A stretch of DNA of 64,000 nt from Alphaproteobacteria bacterium GWC2_42_16 (GTDB lineage: Bacteria > Pseudomonadota > Alphaproteobacteria > UBA9655), in contig MEMA01000015.1 of the NCBI GenBank assembly GCA_001767835.1, positions 1 through 64,000 of the forward strand, given 5' to 3'. How positions within the stretch are numbered: position 1 is the stretch's first letter; each line of letters begins with the position of its first letter. Below the pieces are notes generated by a model. It did no database searches. It saw only the letters and a list, made by a program, of their open reading frames with translations, and had not been told where the DNA came from. The translations under genes were made by a program, and so were the position numbers. Shown here piece by piece: positions 51,176 to 60,494 of this stretch.

Positions 51176-52072
51176 ATGGAAACGCGGGCAGGATACATGA
51201 TAGTGGGCATATTTGTGCTTTTGATGACTGCAGGGATTTTAACCTTTTTCTTATGGCTTGGAAAGTCAGATTTTGACTATAAAACAAAGTACTATATGAT
51301 ATATTTCCCCGGATCGGTTACAGGCCTGACCCTGGGAGGAACCGTCAACTATTTAGGTGTTCCCATTGGAACAGTAAAAAACATTGAATTGGATCCAGAG
51401 AAGCCTGATCAAGTGCGCGTTCTTGTTGGGATTAAGGACAGTGTTCTCATCAGAGAAGATGCTTTTGCTTCCCTTGAGCTGCAAGGGCTTACGGGATATA
51501 AATTCGTCCAAATTTCAGGAGGCAGTAAGGAAAGCCCTCCTCTTGAAGTCAAAAAGGGGCAACGCTATCCCATCATCCCGTCGCGTTATTCAGGGGTTGA
51601 AGAAATAATGACGGCATTACCGCGAATGGTGAATAAATTCACGAACCTTATTGATCGGATGAATGCGACTTTTAGTGAGGAAAACCGAAATCGTTTTGCG
51701 AATGCTTTGAAAAATATAGACGCTCTTTCCCAAGAACTTGCAAAGAGTGCAGAACCCCTCAAAATCATGCTAGGGGATACAAGTAAAGCCATGAAAACCT
51801 TTGACACGGAGCTCAAACGTTTAGGAAAGTCAACAGAAAGGGTCTTCATCAATGTTGAGGATGCTGCTAAAAACATCAATATCTTTTTGAAAGATAACCG
51901 TGTTGCCATTGATGCATTGACTCAAACAGGGTCTTATGAGATTCTCCAAACCTTAAATGAAACACGTGAGACAATGACAACTGCAAGGCAGTTCTTCGAA
52001 AAATTAAATGAAAACCCTCGAAGTTTGTTCTTTGAAGCAGAACGTAAAGGTGTTTCAGTTCCGCGCCAATAA
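51176..52072 (+). CDS. mlaD: MlaD/MCE-domain protein
   Basis: 'GYMIVGIFVLLMTAGILTFFLWL', MCE 'FPGSVTGLTLGGTVNYLGVPIGTVKNIELDP'. Confidence 0.92.
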   Translation: METRAGYMIVGIFVLLMTAGILTFFLWLGKSDFDYKTKYYMIYFPGSVTGLTLGGTVNYLGVPIGTVKNIELDPEKPDQVRVLVGIKDSVLIREDAFASLELQGLTGYKFVQISGGSKESPPLEVKKGQRYPIIPSRYSGVEEIMTALPRMVNKFTNLIDRMNATFSEENRNRFANALKNIDALSQELAKSAEPLKIMLGDTSKAMKTFDTELKRLGKSTERVFINVEDAAKNINIFLKDNRVAIDALTQTGSYEILQTLNETRETMTTARQFFEKLNENPRSLFFEAERKGVSVPRQ

Positions 52073-52085
52073 AAAAGGAGAAAAA

Positions 52086-52718
52086 ATGCGCAAGCCTATT
52101 TTTATTCTTTTATCCATGTTGCTCATATTGTTCCCTAAATCTATTTTAGCTGATGGCTGTTGTTCTGTGGAGAAAAAACAAAACTGTAAGCCACAAAGCT
52201 GGTGGTCAAAGGGGTGGGGGACAACGGTTTTTTCTGGTATCCTAACCTCTCAAACGTCCAGCAGAATTATCCAGAAGGCAGATTTTGGGGACTCAGGAAT
52301 TGCCGCCATTGCGGTTTCAAAGGAATTAGTCCGTTTTTTTAACAATCGCTTGGGCTTTGAGTATGAAGGCCAAGCGGTACAGCACTTTGGAGATCAAGAT
52401 CACTTTGAATTAAATCCTGCTATTCTCGTGGCGCGATGGTGGTCTTTCCCTTGGAATAAAACTCTCCCTACAACCATAGCGATTGGGGATGGTGTGAGTA
52501 TTGCTACACGAACTCCTAATCTTGAAAGGGAAAGGCGTGGTAAAGAGACATCCAAGGTTTTAAACTTTGTAATGGCAGAAATTACCCTGTCTAATCCTTG
52601 TTATCCGAATTGGGCTTTCGTTTTGCGGTATCATCATCGTTCAGGAGTTTTTGGGACATATAATGGGGTGCATGATGCCTCAACGGCCTTTGCGGCAGGT
52701 CTTAAATACTGGTTTTAA
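52086..52718 (+). CDS. Outer-membrane beta-barrel protein, PagL/acyloxyacyl hydrolase-like
   Basis: Signal peptide; C-term 'FVLRYHHRSGVFGTYNGVHDASTAFAAGLKYWF' with HxSG motif and terminal F; SD before 52086. Confidence 0.6.
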   Translation: MRKPIFILLSMLLILFPKSILADGCCSVEKKQNCKPQSWWSKGWGTTVFSGILTSQTSSRIIQKADFGDSGIAAIAVSKELVRFFNNRLGFEYEGQAVQHFGDQDHFELNPAILVARWWSFPWNKTLPTTIAIGDGVSIATRTPNLERERRGKETSKVLNFVMAEITLSNPCYPNWAFVLRYHHRSGVFGTYNGVHDASTAFAAGLKYWF

Positions 52719-53395
52719 AAGCGTATCCAGGTTGATCCATGAGCTTTGAGCCATTTTTTGTGGTGACGATAAGTGGGGCAAAGTTCACTCACGATTTTCC
52801 AAAAATCTTGGCTATGATTCATGTGGAGCAGATGAGCGGCTTCATGCGCACAGACATAACGCGCGACCTCAGGAGGGAGAAAAATGAGGCGCCAATTTAA
52901 AGAAATGGTTTTACGCCCCGAACAACTTCCCCATCGTGTTTTATTGTCCCTAAAAGAAACCTGTGTCACATCCTGTCCGAGGACATCCAAAATCTCCTGT
53001 AAGATAGGGAGGATTGTCTCGTGAGCTACTTTTTTAAAAAGAGAATAAAGGTCCTTTTGCAAAAAATTCTGCGGAAGACGAAGGGTTTTCGTGTTTCGAC
53101 ATAGGATAGGCTTACAGCGCAAACGGTCCAGCACACACTCAAAGTCTTCTCCATGCAGCGAAAAAGTGCAGCCCGGAGATAGGGAAGGGGGCTCGTGTAT
53201 CCTTTGCACTTGGCGCTCAATCCATGGGCCGCACTGCCTGAGAAAGCTTTGTATTTGTCGTGGTGTTGTTCGTGGGGGATGGGTTAGAATAAACGCAAAT
53301 TCCTTTGAGGACAAACGAAGAGAGAGCCTTCTCGCCCTTGGGTTAGGGTTATAAATCAAAGGAATATTTTTATTGTCCCCTGTAATCCCTTCCAT
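52715..53395 (-). CDS. YgjP/M48-like (DUF45) metallopeptidase
   Basis: 'RWGSCSGRKTISLNWRLIFLPPEVARYVCAHEAAHLLHMNHSQDFW'. Confidence 0.92.
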   Translation of the reverse strand: MEGITGDNKNIPLIYNPNPRARRLSLRLSSKEFAFILTHPPRTTPRQIQSFLRQCGPWIERQVQRIHEPPSLSPGCTFSLHGEDFECVLDRLRCKPILCRNTKTLRLPQNFLQKDLYSLFKKVAHETILPILQEILDVLGQDVTQVSFRDNKTRWGSCSGRKTISLNWRLIFLPPEVARYVCAHEAAHLLHMNHSQDFWKIVSELCPTYRHHKKWLKAHGSTWIRF

Positions 53396-53398
53396 GGC

Positions 53399-55471
53399 TT
53401 ATCCCGATGTTAATAAAGCAATTCCCTTTTCCTGGCGGAAGAGAGAAAGGAGAAGACGCGCAGCTTGCCCTTGAGGAGATCTGAGGAAAGGATCATCCTT
53501 TAAAAGGTCTTGAGCAGCTATGTAAGCCTTTTCCAAAAGAGGGGCACAGGTGAGGGGGTTGGCCAGCCGATATGAAGGAAGTCCACTTTGCTTAGTTCCC
53601 AGCACATCGCCTCCACCCCGCAAACGCAAATCTTCTTCTGCTATGCGAAAGCCATCATTGGTTTCCTTCATGATTTGAAGACGCCTCCTGCCTATATCCG
53701 TTATGGGATATCCATAAAGCAGAAGGCAATGGGAGCTTTGGTCTCCGCGTCCCACCCGTCCCCGCAGCTGGTGCAGTTGAGCAAGTCCAAAGCGCTCTGC
53801 ATGCTCAATAATCATAACCGTGGCATCCTTCACATCAATGCCCACCTCAATGACGGTTGTGGCAACCAGAATCTGACAAGGCCCCTCCTTAAAGGCGGTC
53901 ATAGCCATTTCCTTCTCCTCAACCTTTTGGCGGCCATGGACAAGGCTGACTTTTTCAGCCCCAAAAAGGGATCTCAAGTGGTCATACCGCTCCTTGGCAG
54001 CGGCGAGATCCATGACTTCTGATTCTTCCACCAAAGGACACACCCAATAAATCTTTTCACCATTCTCTAAAAGTCGCTGAAGACCCTCACAAACCTCTTG
54101 AAGGCGATTCAAACCCAAAACCCGCGTTTGAACTGGTTGTCGACCTTGGGGCTTATCCAAAATGCGCGAGACCGCCAGATCTCCATAGGCCGTTAGTTGG
54201 AGGCTTCGTGGGATGGGGGTGGCGGTCATAATAAGCACATCCACATCTTGCCCCTTTGAGGTAAGAGAAATGCGCTGCTCCACCCCAAAGCGGTGCTGCT
54301 CATCAATGATCACAAGACCAAGATTAGCAAATTGAACGCCTTCTTGAAGAAGGGCATGAGTCCCTACAATTAATTGCACTTTCCCGTGTCTTAAATCGTC
54401 ATAGAGGGCTTGTTTTTGCTTTTGGCGGCCTATGAGGAGGGCCACCTTAATACCAGCTTTTTCGGCTAATTTTGTAAGATTATGGGCATGTTGATTTGCA
54501 AGAATTTCCGTAGGTACAAGAAAAGCTGCTTGATATCCGGCCTCAATGGCGTGCGCAATGGCAAGGAGAGCTACTATGGTTTTTCCAGAGCCTACATCGC
54601 CTTGTAAGAGACGCACCATGCGGTGGTTTGAGGCCATATCCGCTTCAATCTCTGCCAAGGCTTTTGTTTGCCCAGGGGTCAAGGGATGGCCAAATGCCTC
54701 TAGAATTTTTGTCTTAAGTGTGCCGTTTGACTGGATAATTTTTCCTCTTGTATGAGCATTGCGTACCAAGCTTAAGGCCAGCTGGTCTGCAAAGAGTTCA
54801 TCAAAAGCCAGGCGCTCTCGAGCTGGATGATGGGGTTGAAGATCTCCTTCAACTTGGGGGTTGTGGACCTTTTCAAATGCAGTTTTCCAAGAGGGCCACG
54901 CCTCATGTCTATGGGCCTCAGGAATCCATTCGGGAAGCTCGCGAAGGCGGCTTAAGGCGACTTGTGTAAATCGTTGGGCTTGGTTTTGAAAGAGTCCTGC
55001 CGTCAGGGGATAAAGGGGACTTTTCTCTTTCCAGAAAGAGGCTACTTCTGCGGGTGCAATGCGCTCCGGATGGGTCAATTGCCATTTCCCTAAAAATTGC
55101 TCAAGGGTTCCGCAAATAAGACGCTGCTGTCCCCTTGGTAAGCGGGATTCAATAGATTTGGGATAAACCTTAAAAAAGGTTAAATCGAGGAGATCCTGTC
55201 CCACAGTACATGTAATTTTAAAAGGTTTCTTTTGTATTTTTGGAGGGATACTGTAGTCGAGAATTTTTACCACAAGAGCCACCGCATCACCTGGACGGCA
55301 GTCCTTAAGGGATTTTTTCAAAGGAAAGTGGGCAATTCCCACGGGGAGGTGGCATACTATATCAAAGACGCAACTCAGCTGAAGGCGGTCTAGCGTTTTA
55401 ATGAGACTCGGTCCCACCCCTTTTAAGCTTGAAAGAGGCGCAAAAAGTGGAAAGAGAATTTCTGGGCGCAT
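53399..55471 (-). CDS. recG: ATP-dependent DNA helicase RecG
   Basis: 'LSSLKGVGPSLIKTLDRL', 'RLLQGDVGSGKTIVALLA', 'DEQHRFGVEQR', 'TATPIPRSL'. Confidence 0.96.
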   Translation of the reverse strand: MRPEILFPLFAPLSSLKGVGPSLIKTLDRLQLSCVFDIVCHLPVGIAHFPLKKSLKDCRPGDAVALVVKILDYSIPPKIQKKPFKITCTVGQDLLDLTFFKVYPKSIESRLPRGQQRLICGTLEQFLGKWQLTHPERIAPAEVASFWKEKSPLYPLTAGLFQNQAQRFTQVALSRLRELPEWIPEAHRHEAWPSWKTAFEKVHNPQVEGDLQPHHPARERLAFDELFADQLALSLVRNAHTRGKIIQSNGTLKTKILEAFGHPLTPGQTKALAEIEADMASNHRMVRLLQGDVGSGKTIVALLAIAHAIEAGYQAAFLVPTEILANQHAHNLTKLAEKAGIKVALLIGRQKQKQALYDDLRHGKVQLIVGTHALLQEGVQFANLGLVIIDEQHRFGVEQRISLTSKGQDVDVLIMTATPIPRSLQLTAYGDLAVSRILDKPQGRQPVQTRVLGLNRLQEVCEGLQRLLENGEKIYWVCPLVEESEVMDLAAAKERYDHLRSLFGAEKVSLVHGRQKVEEKEMAMTAFKEGPCQILVATTVIEVGIDVKDATVMIIEHAERFGLAQLHQLRGRVGRGDQSSHCLLLYGYPITDIGRRRLQIMKETNDGFRIAEEDLRLRGGGDVLGTKQSGLPSYRLANPLTCAPLLEKAYIAAQDLLKDDPFLRSPQGQAARLLLSLFRQEKGIALLTSG

Positions 55472-55615
55472 AAGTTTTTTCCCACGAATTTGGAAGCATT
55501 ATAAGGGATTTAACCGGAGAAAGAAGCCTTTATTTTCTTTGTTCTATATGAGTATAATGCTTCAGGATGCCTTCGTCTTAAATCTTTGGCAAGTGTGTAA
55601 TAACTTTAACAGGAG

Positions 55616-56182
55616 ATGATAATGAGAGAAATTTTTTTTACTATATCCATGATGTTTGCAACTCAAGTTTTTGCCTTACCTGAAGGCAGTTCGGATAGGT
55701 GTATAGATGGTCAATGGAACGAAAAATCTCTCCTTCCAGCTCCTTCGCAATATGAATTAATCCCAGCCTCAGCTCCTTCGCAATATGTATTAAGCCCAGC
55801 CAATTATTATGCTGAACAATTTAAAGAAGTCTCTCCCCAAGAAATTATCCAAAGTGTGGTTGATCTTATGTTAACATTTTATGATAGTTGTGGAGTTCCT
55901 CCTGCAAGTACAGGAAGTTTAGAAGAGTCTTTTGGCATACGTATTTGTGAACAAATGGCTCTCTATGACATGACGCACGATTCTATTTTTTCTGAAATTT
56001 CAACCGATAAGAAGGAAGAGTCTCTGTTTGTGCCTGAAGACTTAAGCTTCTTAAGATCCGTTTTCAAAACCTGTCGTCCAAGTATGAGAAAAGCATGGTG
56101 GTATCCGCTCATCTTTCACGTTAGTTTTGAGCCAACAGAGGAAGAGTATAAACAGTTTGGTAATGCGCTTAAGGTTTTGTAA
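55616..56182 (+). CDS. Secreted hypothetical protein with an 11-aa tandem repeat
   Basis: Signal peptide 'MREIFFTISMMFATQVFA'; repeat APSQYELIPAS/APSQYVLSPAN; start at 55622 fits the upstream AGGAG better. Confidence 0.6.
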   Translation: MIMREIFFTISMMFATQVFALPEGSSDRCIDGQWNEKSLLPAPSQYELIPASAPSQYVLSPANYYAEQFKEVSPQEIIQSVVDLMLTFYDSCGVPPASTGSLEESFGIRICEQMALYDMTHDSIFSEISTDKKEESLFVPEDLSFLRSVFKTCRPSMRKAWWYPLIFHVSFEPTEEEYKQFGNALKVL

Positions 56183-56246
56183 GAAATTACCTTGCGATAT
56201 TAAAAGTTAAGAGCAAGCATGACTAGAGATTTATTCACTCGAATAA

Positions 56247-56445
56247 GAAACTGTATTCATGATCTTATAAGCTATTCAGAGTGACGCTCCGCGGATTTAC
56301 CGCGGAGCCCAGAGCAACAGTTATAAGAGGGCCTGCTATCAAACAGCAGGAACGTCCATACCATTATGCCTGAGAAACTTCTACACATCATGTTCTGCGG
56401 TTTAACCGTAAGGTCGTAAAGTTATTGATTCATGAATACAGTTTC
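56247..56445. mobile_element. MITE-like non-coding element with terminal inverted repeats
   Basis: GAAACTGTATTCATGA (56247-56262) and TCATGAATACAGTTTC (56430-56445) are perfect inverted repeats; flanked by TAA on both sides; internal GC hairpin 56286-56308. Confidence 0.65.
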
Positions 56446-56529
56446 TAAATTAACGTAACGAACCATTTGTGATAAGATTCTAGAAAAAGGGAGAGTCGGT
56501 AGTAAAGGAAGACTCATGCTCAGAGTTCT

Positions 56530-58287
56530 TTAAGAAGGAAGCGCCATATCTTCAATTTGAAGAGAAATTTTTGTTCTTCCACCCCAGGTGTCGAGTTTGG
56601 GTGAGGCGAGAAGGTCAAAAGGGTATCCCTTGGCTTCCATAAGCTTATCCCCGAGAGGGGTGCCCTTCAGGCGAAAGCCAATGCCTTCAATGGTAATTCC
56701 ATCCCCTTGAGAGAAACGACATTTAAGGTGTTGATCTTGGATAAGGGCATAGGAGTCAACCATGATGTTTGAAAAAATAAATTTGGGATGGGGATTGCCC
56801 ATGCCGAAGGGGGCGAGCTTTTCAATCTCTTCTAAAAGGGAAGGCGAAAGAGAGGCCAATTCTAAATACCCATCGCATAAAACAAGAGGACTCAGGTCCA
56901 CGTCTTTCGCAACCCGTTCTAATTCGTTTAAGAGACATTCCTTAAATTTGAGGAGCTGTTCCTTAGTCAGAGAAAATCCTGCGGCCATGGCATGACCTCC
57001 TCCTCCCAAAAGATATCCTAAATGGTGGGCCTTATGGATGAATTGACCAAAATCAAACCCTGGAATAGAGCGCGCAGAGGCTTTTCCGATCCCGTCTTTG
57101 TTCCAGGTAATGACGGTTGTGGGCTTATGATATTTTTCTTTAAGGCGTCCTGCTACAATGCCAATTACGCCCTCATGCCATCCTTCCCGATCTACCACAA
57201 TAAAAGGGGTTTTAGGATCGACTTGGACCAGGGCCTGCTCTAAAGCTTCACCTTCAAGCAAGCGTCTGTCTTGATTATGCATATCGAGTTTTTTAGAAAT
57301 CTCGAGCGCTTCTTCAGGGGCTTCTGTTGATAGGAGCCGTGCCCCTAAATTGGATTCACCAACACGCCCGCCTGCGTTAATGCGGGGCCCTAGAACAAAG
57401 CCGAGATGATAGGGGGTGGGTGCTTCAGAAAGCCCAGCTGTATCTGCCAGGGTTTTGAGGCCTAAATTTTTCCGCATACCCATAACCTTAAGGCCTTGAG
57501 AGACAAAGGTGCGGTTGAGCCCTGTTAGGGGCATCACATCGCAGACAGTCCCCAAAGCTACCAGATCAAGGAGAGAGAGAAGATCTGGTTCTTGGTGTGT
57601 GGCGTAAAATTCGGCCTCTCTTAAAGCCCGGTTAAGGGCTACAGCACATAAAAAAGCTATTCCCACCGCTGCTAAGTGGCCTAAAGCTTGAGTCGTAGCG
57701 GGGGTCTCGTCCAGGCGGTTGGGGTTTATGAGGGCATAGGCGCGGGGGAGTTTGGCCTCAGGTACATGATGGTCCAAAACAATAACGTCCATTCCTTTTG
57801 CCGCTTCAAGGGCTTCAAAGGATGTGGTGCCACAATCGACAGTGACCATGACTGTATACCCTTCATTGATAAATTTTTGAATGCCCTTAATATTGGGGCC
57901 ATAGCCTTCCTTAATGCGATCAGGAATATAAAGCGTAACAGGAAAATTGAGGGCCTTAAAAAAGCGATGAAGAAGGGCACTCGATGTGGCGCCATCCACA
58001 TCATAATCTCCCCACACGAGTATTTTTTCGTTTCTCTCAATAGCGCGCTGGAGGCGTTCCACAGCCTTTCCCATGTCCTTGAGGCACAGTGGATCGGGTA
58101 GATGATGGCGAAGACTAGGCTCCAGAAAAAGCGAGCTTGACTCAAGGGTTTGATGGCGCATGATAAGTAGACGCGCTAGAATTTCAGAGATCCCCAATTT
58201 TTGCATAAAGGTCAGGACTTGTGCATCTTCGCAAGGACGAAGCGCCCAACGCTTTTCAGAAAGAGAGCAGGTGCACACATCTTTCAT
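56530..58287 (-). CDS. recJ: Single-stranded-DNA exonuclease RecJ
   Basis: 'ILVWGDYDVDGATSSALL', 'VLDHHVPE', 'GPRINAGGRVGES', 'GGGGHAMAAGFSL'. Confidence 0.95.
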   Translation of the reverse strand: MKDVCTCSLSEKRWALRPCEDAQVLTFMQKLGISEILARLLIMRHQTLESSSLFLEPSLRHHLPDPLCLKDMGKAVERLQRAIERNEKILVWGDYDVDGATSSALLHRFFKALNFPVTLYIPDRIKEGYGPNIKGIQKFINEGYTVMVTVDCGTTSFEALEAAKGMDVIVLDHHVPEAKLPRAYALINPNRLDETPATTQALGHLAAVGIAFLCAVALNRALREAEFYATHQEPDLLSLLDLVALGTVCDVMPLTGLNRTFVSQGLKVMGMRKNLGLKTLADTAGLSEAPTPYHLGFVLGPRINAGGRVGESNLGARLLSTEAPEEALEISKKLDMHNQDRRLLEGEALEQALVQVDPKTPFIVVDREGWHEGVIGIVAGRLKEKYHKPTTVITWNKDGIGKASARSIPGFDFGQFIHKAHHLGYLLGGGGHAMAAGFSLTKEQLLKFKECLLNELERVAKDVDLSPLVLCDGYLELASLSPSLLEEIEKLAPFGMGNPHPKFIFSNIMVDSYALIQDQHLKCRFSQGDGITIEGIGFRLKGTPLGDKLMEAKGYPFDLLASPKLDTWGGRTKISLQIEDMALPS

Positions 58288-58291
58288 AGGT

Positions 58292-58960
58292 TTAAAAATC
58301 GAGATCTGTGTAATGTTCGTAAGGAGCAAGGCCCGGGATCGTGTCAGTTAAAATATCTCTAAAACTGGGGCGTGATTTGACGCGCGAATACCATAATTTT
58401 GCTGTTGAATGTTTGTTCCATGGTACGTCACCAAGATAGTCCACACATGATAGGTGTGCGGCTGCAGTCATGTCTGCGAGAGAAAATTCTTCTCCCCCAA
58501 GCCAATTGCGCCGGTCACAGAGCCAGGAGACATACTCAAGATGATCATGAATATTCGCATTGCCAATGCGGATGGTGGCCGAATCAGGGCCCCCTTGGCC
58601 CATTTTGCGACGAAGGACTTTTTCATACACCAAGTTGTGGGTGACCTCACCATTAAACTTTTCATCAAACCAGGCCACAAGGCGCCTGACTTCCGCGCGC
58701 TCAAGGGAGGTTTTTCCTAAAGTTGGTATTTCGTGATAGACTTCCTCAAGATACTCTGAAATGGGATAGGCGTTGCAGATGTTCTTCCCATCGTCATCGC
58801 TGAGGATAGGAGGAAGTCCTTCAGGATTAAGTTGCAAAAGAGAAGGTTGCGGATCCCATGGCTTGACGAGCTCTAATTCGAAGGGAAGTTTTTTTTCGGC
58901 TAAAAGAAGGCGAATTTTTCGGGAAAAGGGACAGAGCCAGTAATGATAAAGTTTCCGCAT
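58292..58960 (-). CDS. Glutathione S-transferase-family protein, FzlA-like
   Basis: GST N-domain 'LYHYWLCPFSRKIRLLLAEKKLPFEL'; C-term '...TDTIPGLAPYEHYTDLDF'. Confidence 0.75.
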   Translation of the reverse strand: MRKLYHYWLCPFSRKIRLLLAEKKLPFELELVKPWDPQPSLLQLNPEGLPPILSDDDGKNICNAYPISEYLEEVYHEIPTLGKTSLERAEVRRLVAWFDEKFNGEVTHNLVYEKVLRRKMGQGGPDSATIRIGNANIHDHLEYVSWLCDRRNWLGGEEFSLADMTAAAHLSCVDYLGDVPWNKHSTAKLWYSRVKSRPSFRDILTDTIPGLAPYEHYTDLDF

Positions 58961-59028
58961 GAACGTTTTTCCTTGGACTGGTTTTTATTTCATGATACAT
59001 CCTCAAACTTCTAGCATAAGGTGCCCCT

Positions 59029-59853
59029 ATGACTCTAGACCAAATCTTGCTTCTTTCATTTATTCAAGGTGTTACCGAGTTTTTACCCATCAGTTCCTCT
59101 GGTCATCTTGTCCTTGTGCCGGCTCTCTGTGGATGGCGCGATCAAGGCTTAATGTTTGATGTGGCGGCTCATCTTGGGACGTTGGGGGCCGTCCTCGTGT
59201 ATTTTCATAAAGATGTTGTGTCTCTCTTTAAGGGGACCTTTTCCCTTTTAAGGGGGAGGTTTAATGAGAACACCCGACTTCTGATCAACCTGGTGATTGC
59301 CACTATTCCTGTTGTCTTGCTGGGGATGATGTTTGAAAAATGGGCAGGAAGTGCTTTTCGAAGCATCACCGTAATTGCGTGGGTGGGCATTATTTTTGGA
59401 CTCATCCTCTATATCGCAGATCGCTATGGCCATTTGGTTGAGACGGTGGCGGATACAAATCTTAAGCGGTCTTTGTTTTTTGGTTTGGCTCAATGTGTGT
59501 CGTTGATCAATGGGGTAAGCCGGTCTGGTGCGTGTCTTACAGCAGGAAGACTCATGAACTATAAACGGGCGGATGCAGCTCGCTTTGCCTTTTTAATGTC
59601 AATTCCCTCCATTACTGGAGCTGGTGTTTTTAAGGGCTATGAATTTTTTAAAGGGGGGGAAATGGTTGCTTTGAATGATACCCTTTTAATGATAGGCTTT
59701 TCCTTCTTTTTTGGATTTTGTGCCATTGCCTTTATGATGCGATGGCTTCAAAGATCTACCTTAACCCCCTTTGTAGTTTATCGGTTCCTCTTAGGAATTT
59801 TTCTTCTTATCAGCGTTTATACTGGCTTAATAAGCGCTGTGCCCTGTCATTAA
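59029..59853 (+). CDS. uppP: Undecaprenyl-diphosphatase
   Basis: 'LSFIQGVTEFLPISSSGHLVLV', 'GVSRSGACLTAGRLMNYKRADAARFAFLMSIP'. Confidence 0.95.
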   Translation: MTLDQILLLSFIQGVTEFLPISSSGHLVLVPALCGWRDQGLMFDVAAHLGTLGAVLVYFHKDVVSLFKGTFSLLRGRFNENTRLLINLVIATIPVVLLGMMFEKWAGSAFRSITVIAWVGIIFGLILYIADRYGHLVETVADTNLKRSLFFGLAQCVSLINGVSRSGACLTAGRLMNYKRADAARFAFLMSIPSITGAGVFKGYEFFKGGEMVALNDTLLMIGFSFFFGFCAIAFMMRWLQRSTLTPFVVYRFLLGIFLLISVYTGLISAVPCH

Positions 59854-60425
59854 TCTAGGTCTACAACCAGTTGTTTCGCTGGTGAAGCCAGTTGATCCAA
59901 AATGATTTCATGGGCCATCATGCGGATGGCTTCATCGGGGGCTGCCTTTTCAGTAGTCAAATAGATTTTTTCCTCAAAGCATGGAGGATTTGGCGGTCGA
60001 TTCTCAAAGGTATAAAAGCTGGCCTTCATGACGTATCTTTTCTCTTTTGTCATGAACTTCTTTGAATAGGACACACCTTTTTCTTTAACGACAAAACAAT
60101 CTAAGGCTGAAGAGGGCGTTTCTTCAATTCCATAATCTAAGAGGACATATTTTACTTCTCTAAATTTGTTGACAAAAGGCGGAAATTTCATGTCATGCCG
60201 CAATTGCTTAGCGATGTTGTGGAAATCAACTTCTTCCATTTGGATTGCACGCTCAGAAGGAAGGATACACACCCAAGGAAGTGGGGCAGCGTCTTGATAG
60301 GGGTAACTCAACTCGGGGTCGGGATCAGGTTTGTCTTCATGGAGGATTTCATTCGGACCATAACCAACATAAGGACTGCATCCGCAAAGCAACCCACAAA
60401 CCATTAGTCCTAAAATCCTTTTCAT
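59850..60425 (-). CDS. Hypothetical lipoprotein
   Basis: Lipobox-like N-terminus 'MKRILGLMVCGLLCGCSPYVGYG'. Confidence 0.6.
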   Translation of the reverse strand: MKRILGLMVCGLLCGCSPYVGYGPNEILHEDKPDPDPELSYPYQDAAPLPWVCILPSERAIQMEEVDFHNIAKQLRHDMKFPPFVNKFREVKYVLLDYGIEETPSSALDCFVVKEKGVSYSKKFMTKEKRYVMKASFYTFENRPPNPPCFEEKIYLTTEKAAPDEAIRMMAHEIILDQLASPAKQLVVDLD

Positions 60426-60494
60426 TACTCCCTCATTTTTTGTGGGTTTTTGATTTCTGTCAGTATGCCAGATGACGCGAAAAACACCAAGGGA

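Noticed and set aside
57688-58145. ORFs on both strands within recJ
   Set aside because: Shadow frames of recJ coding sequence
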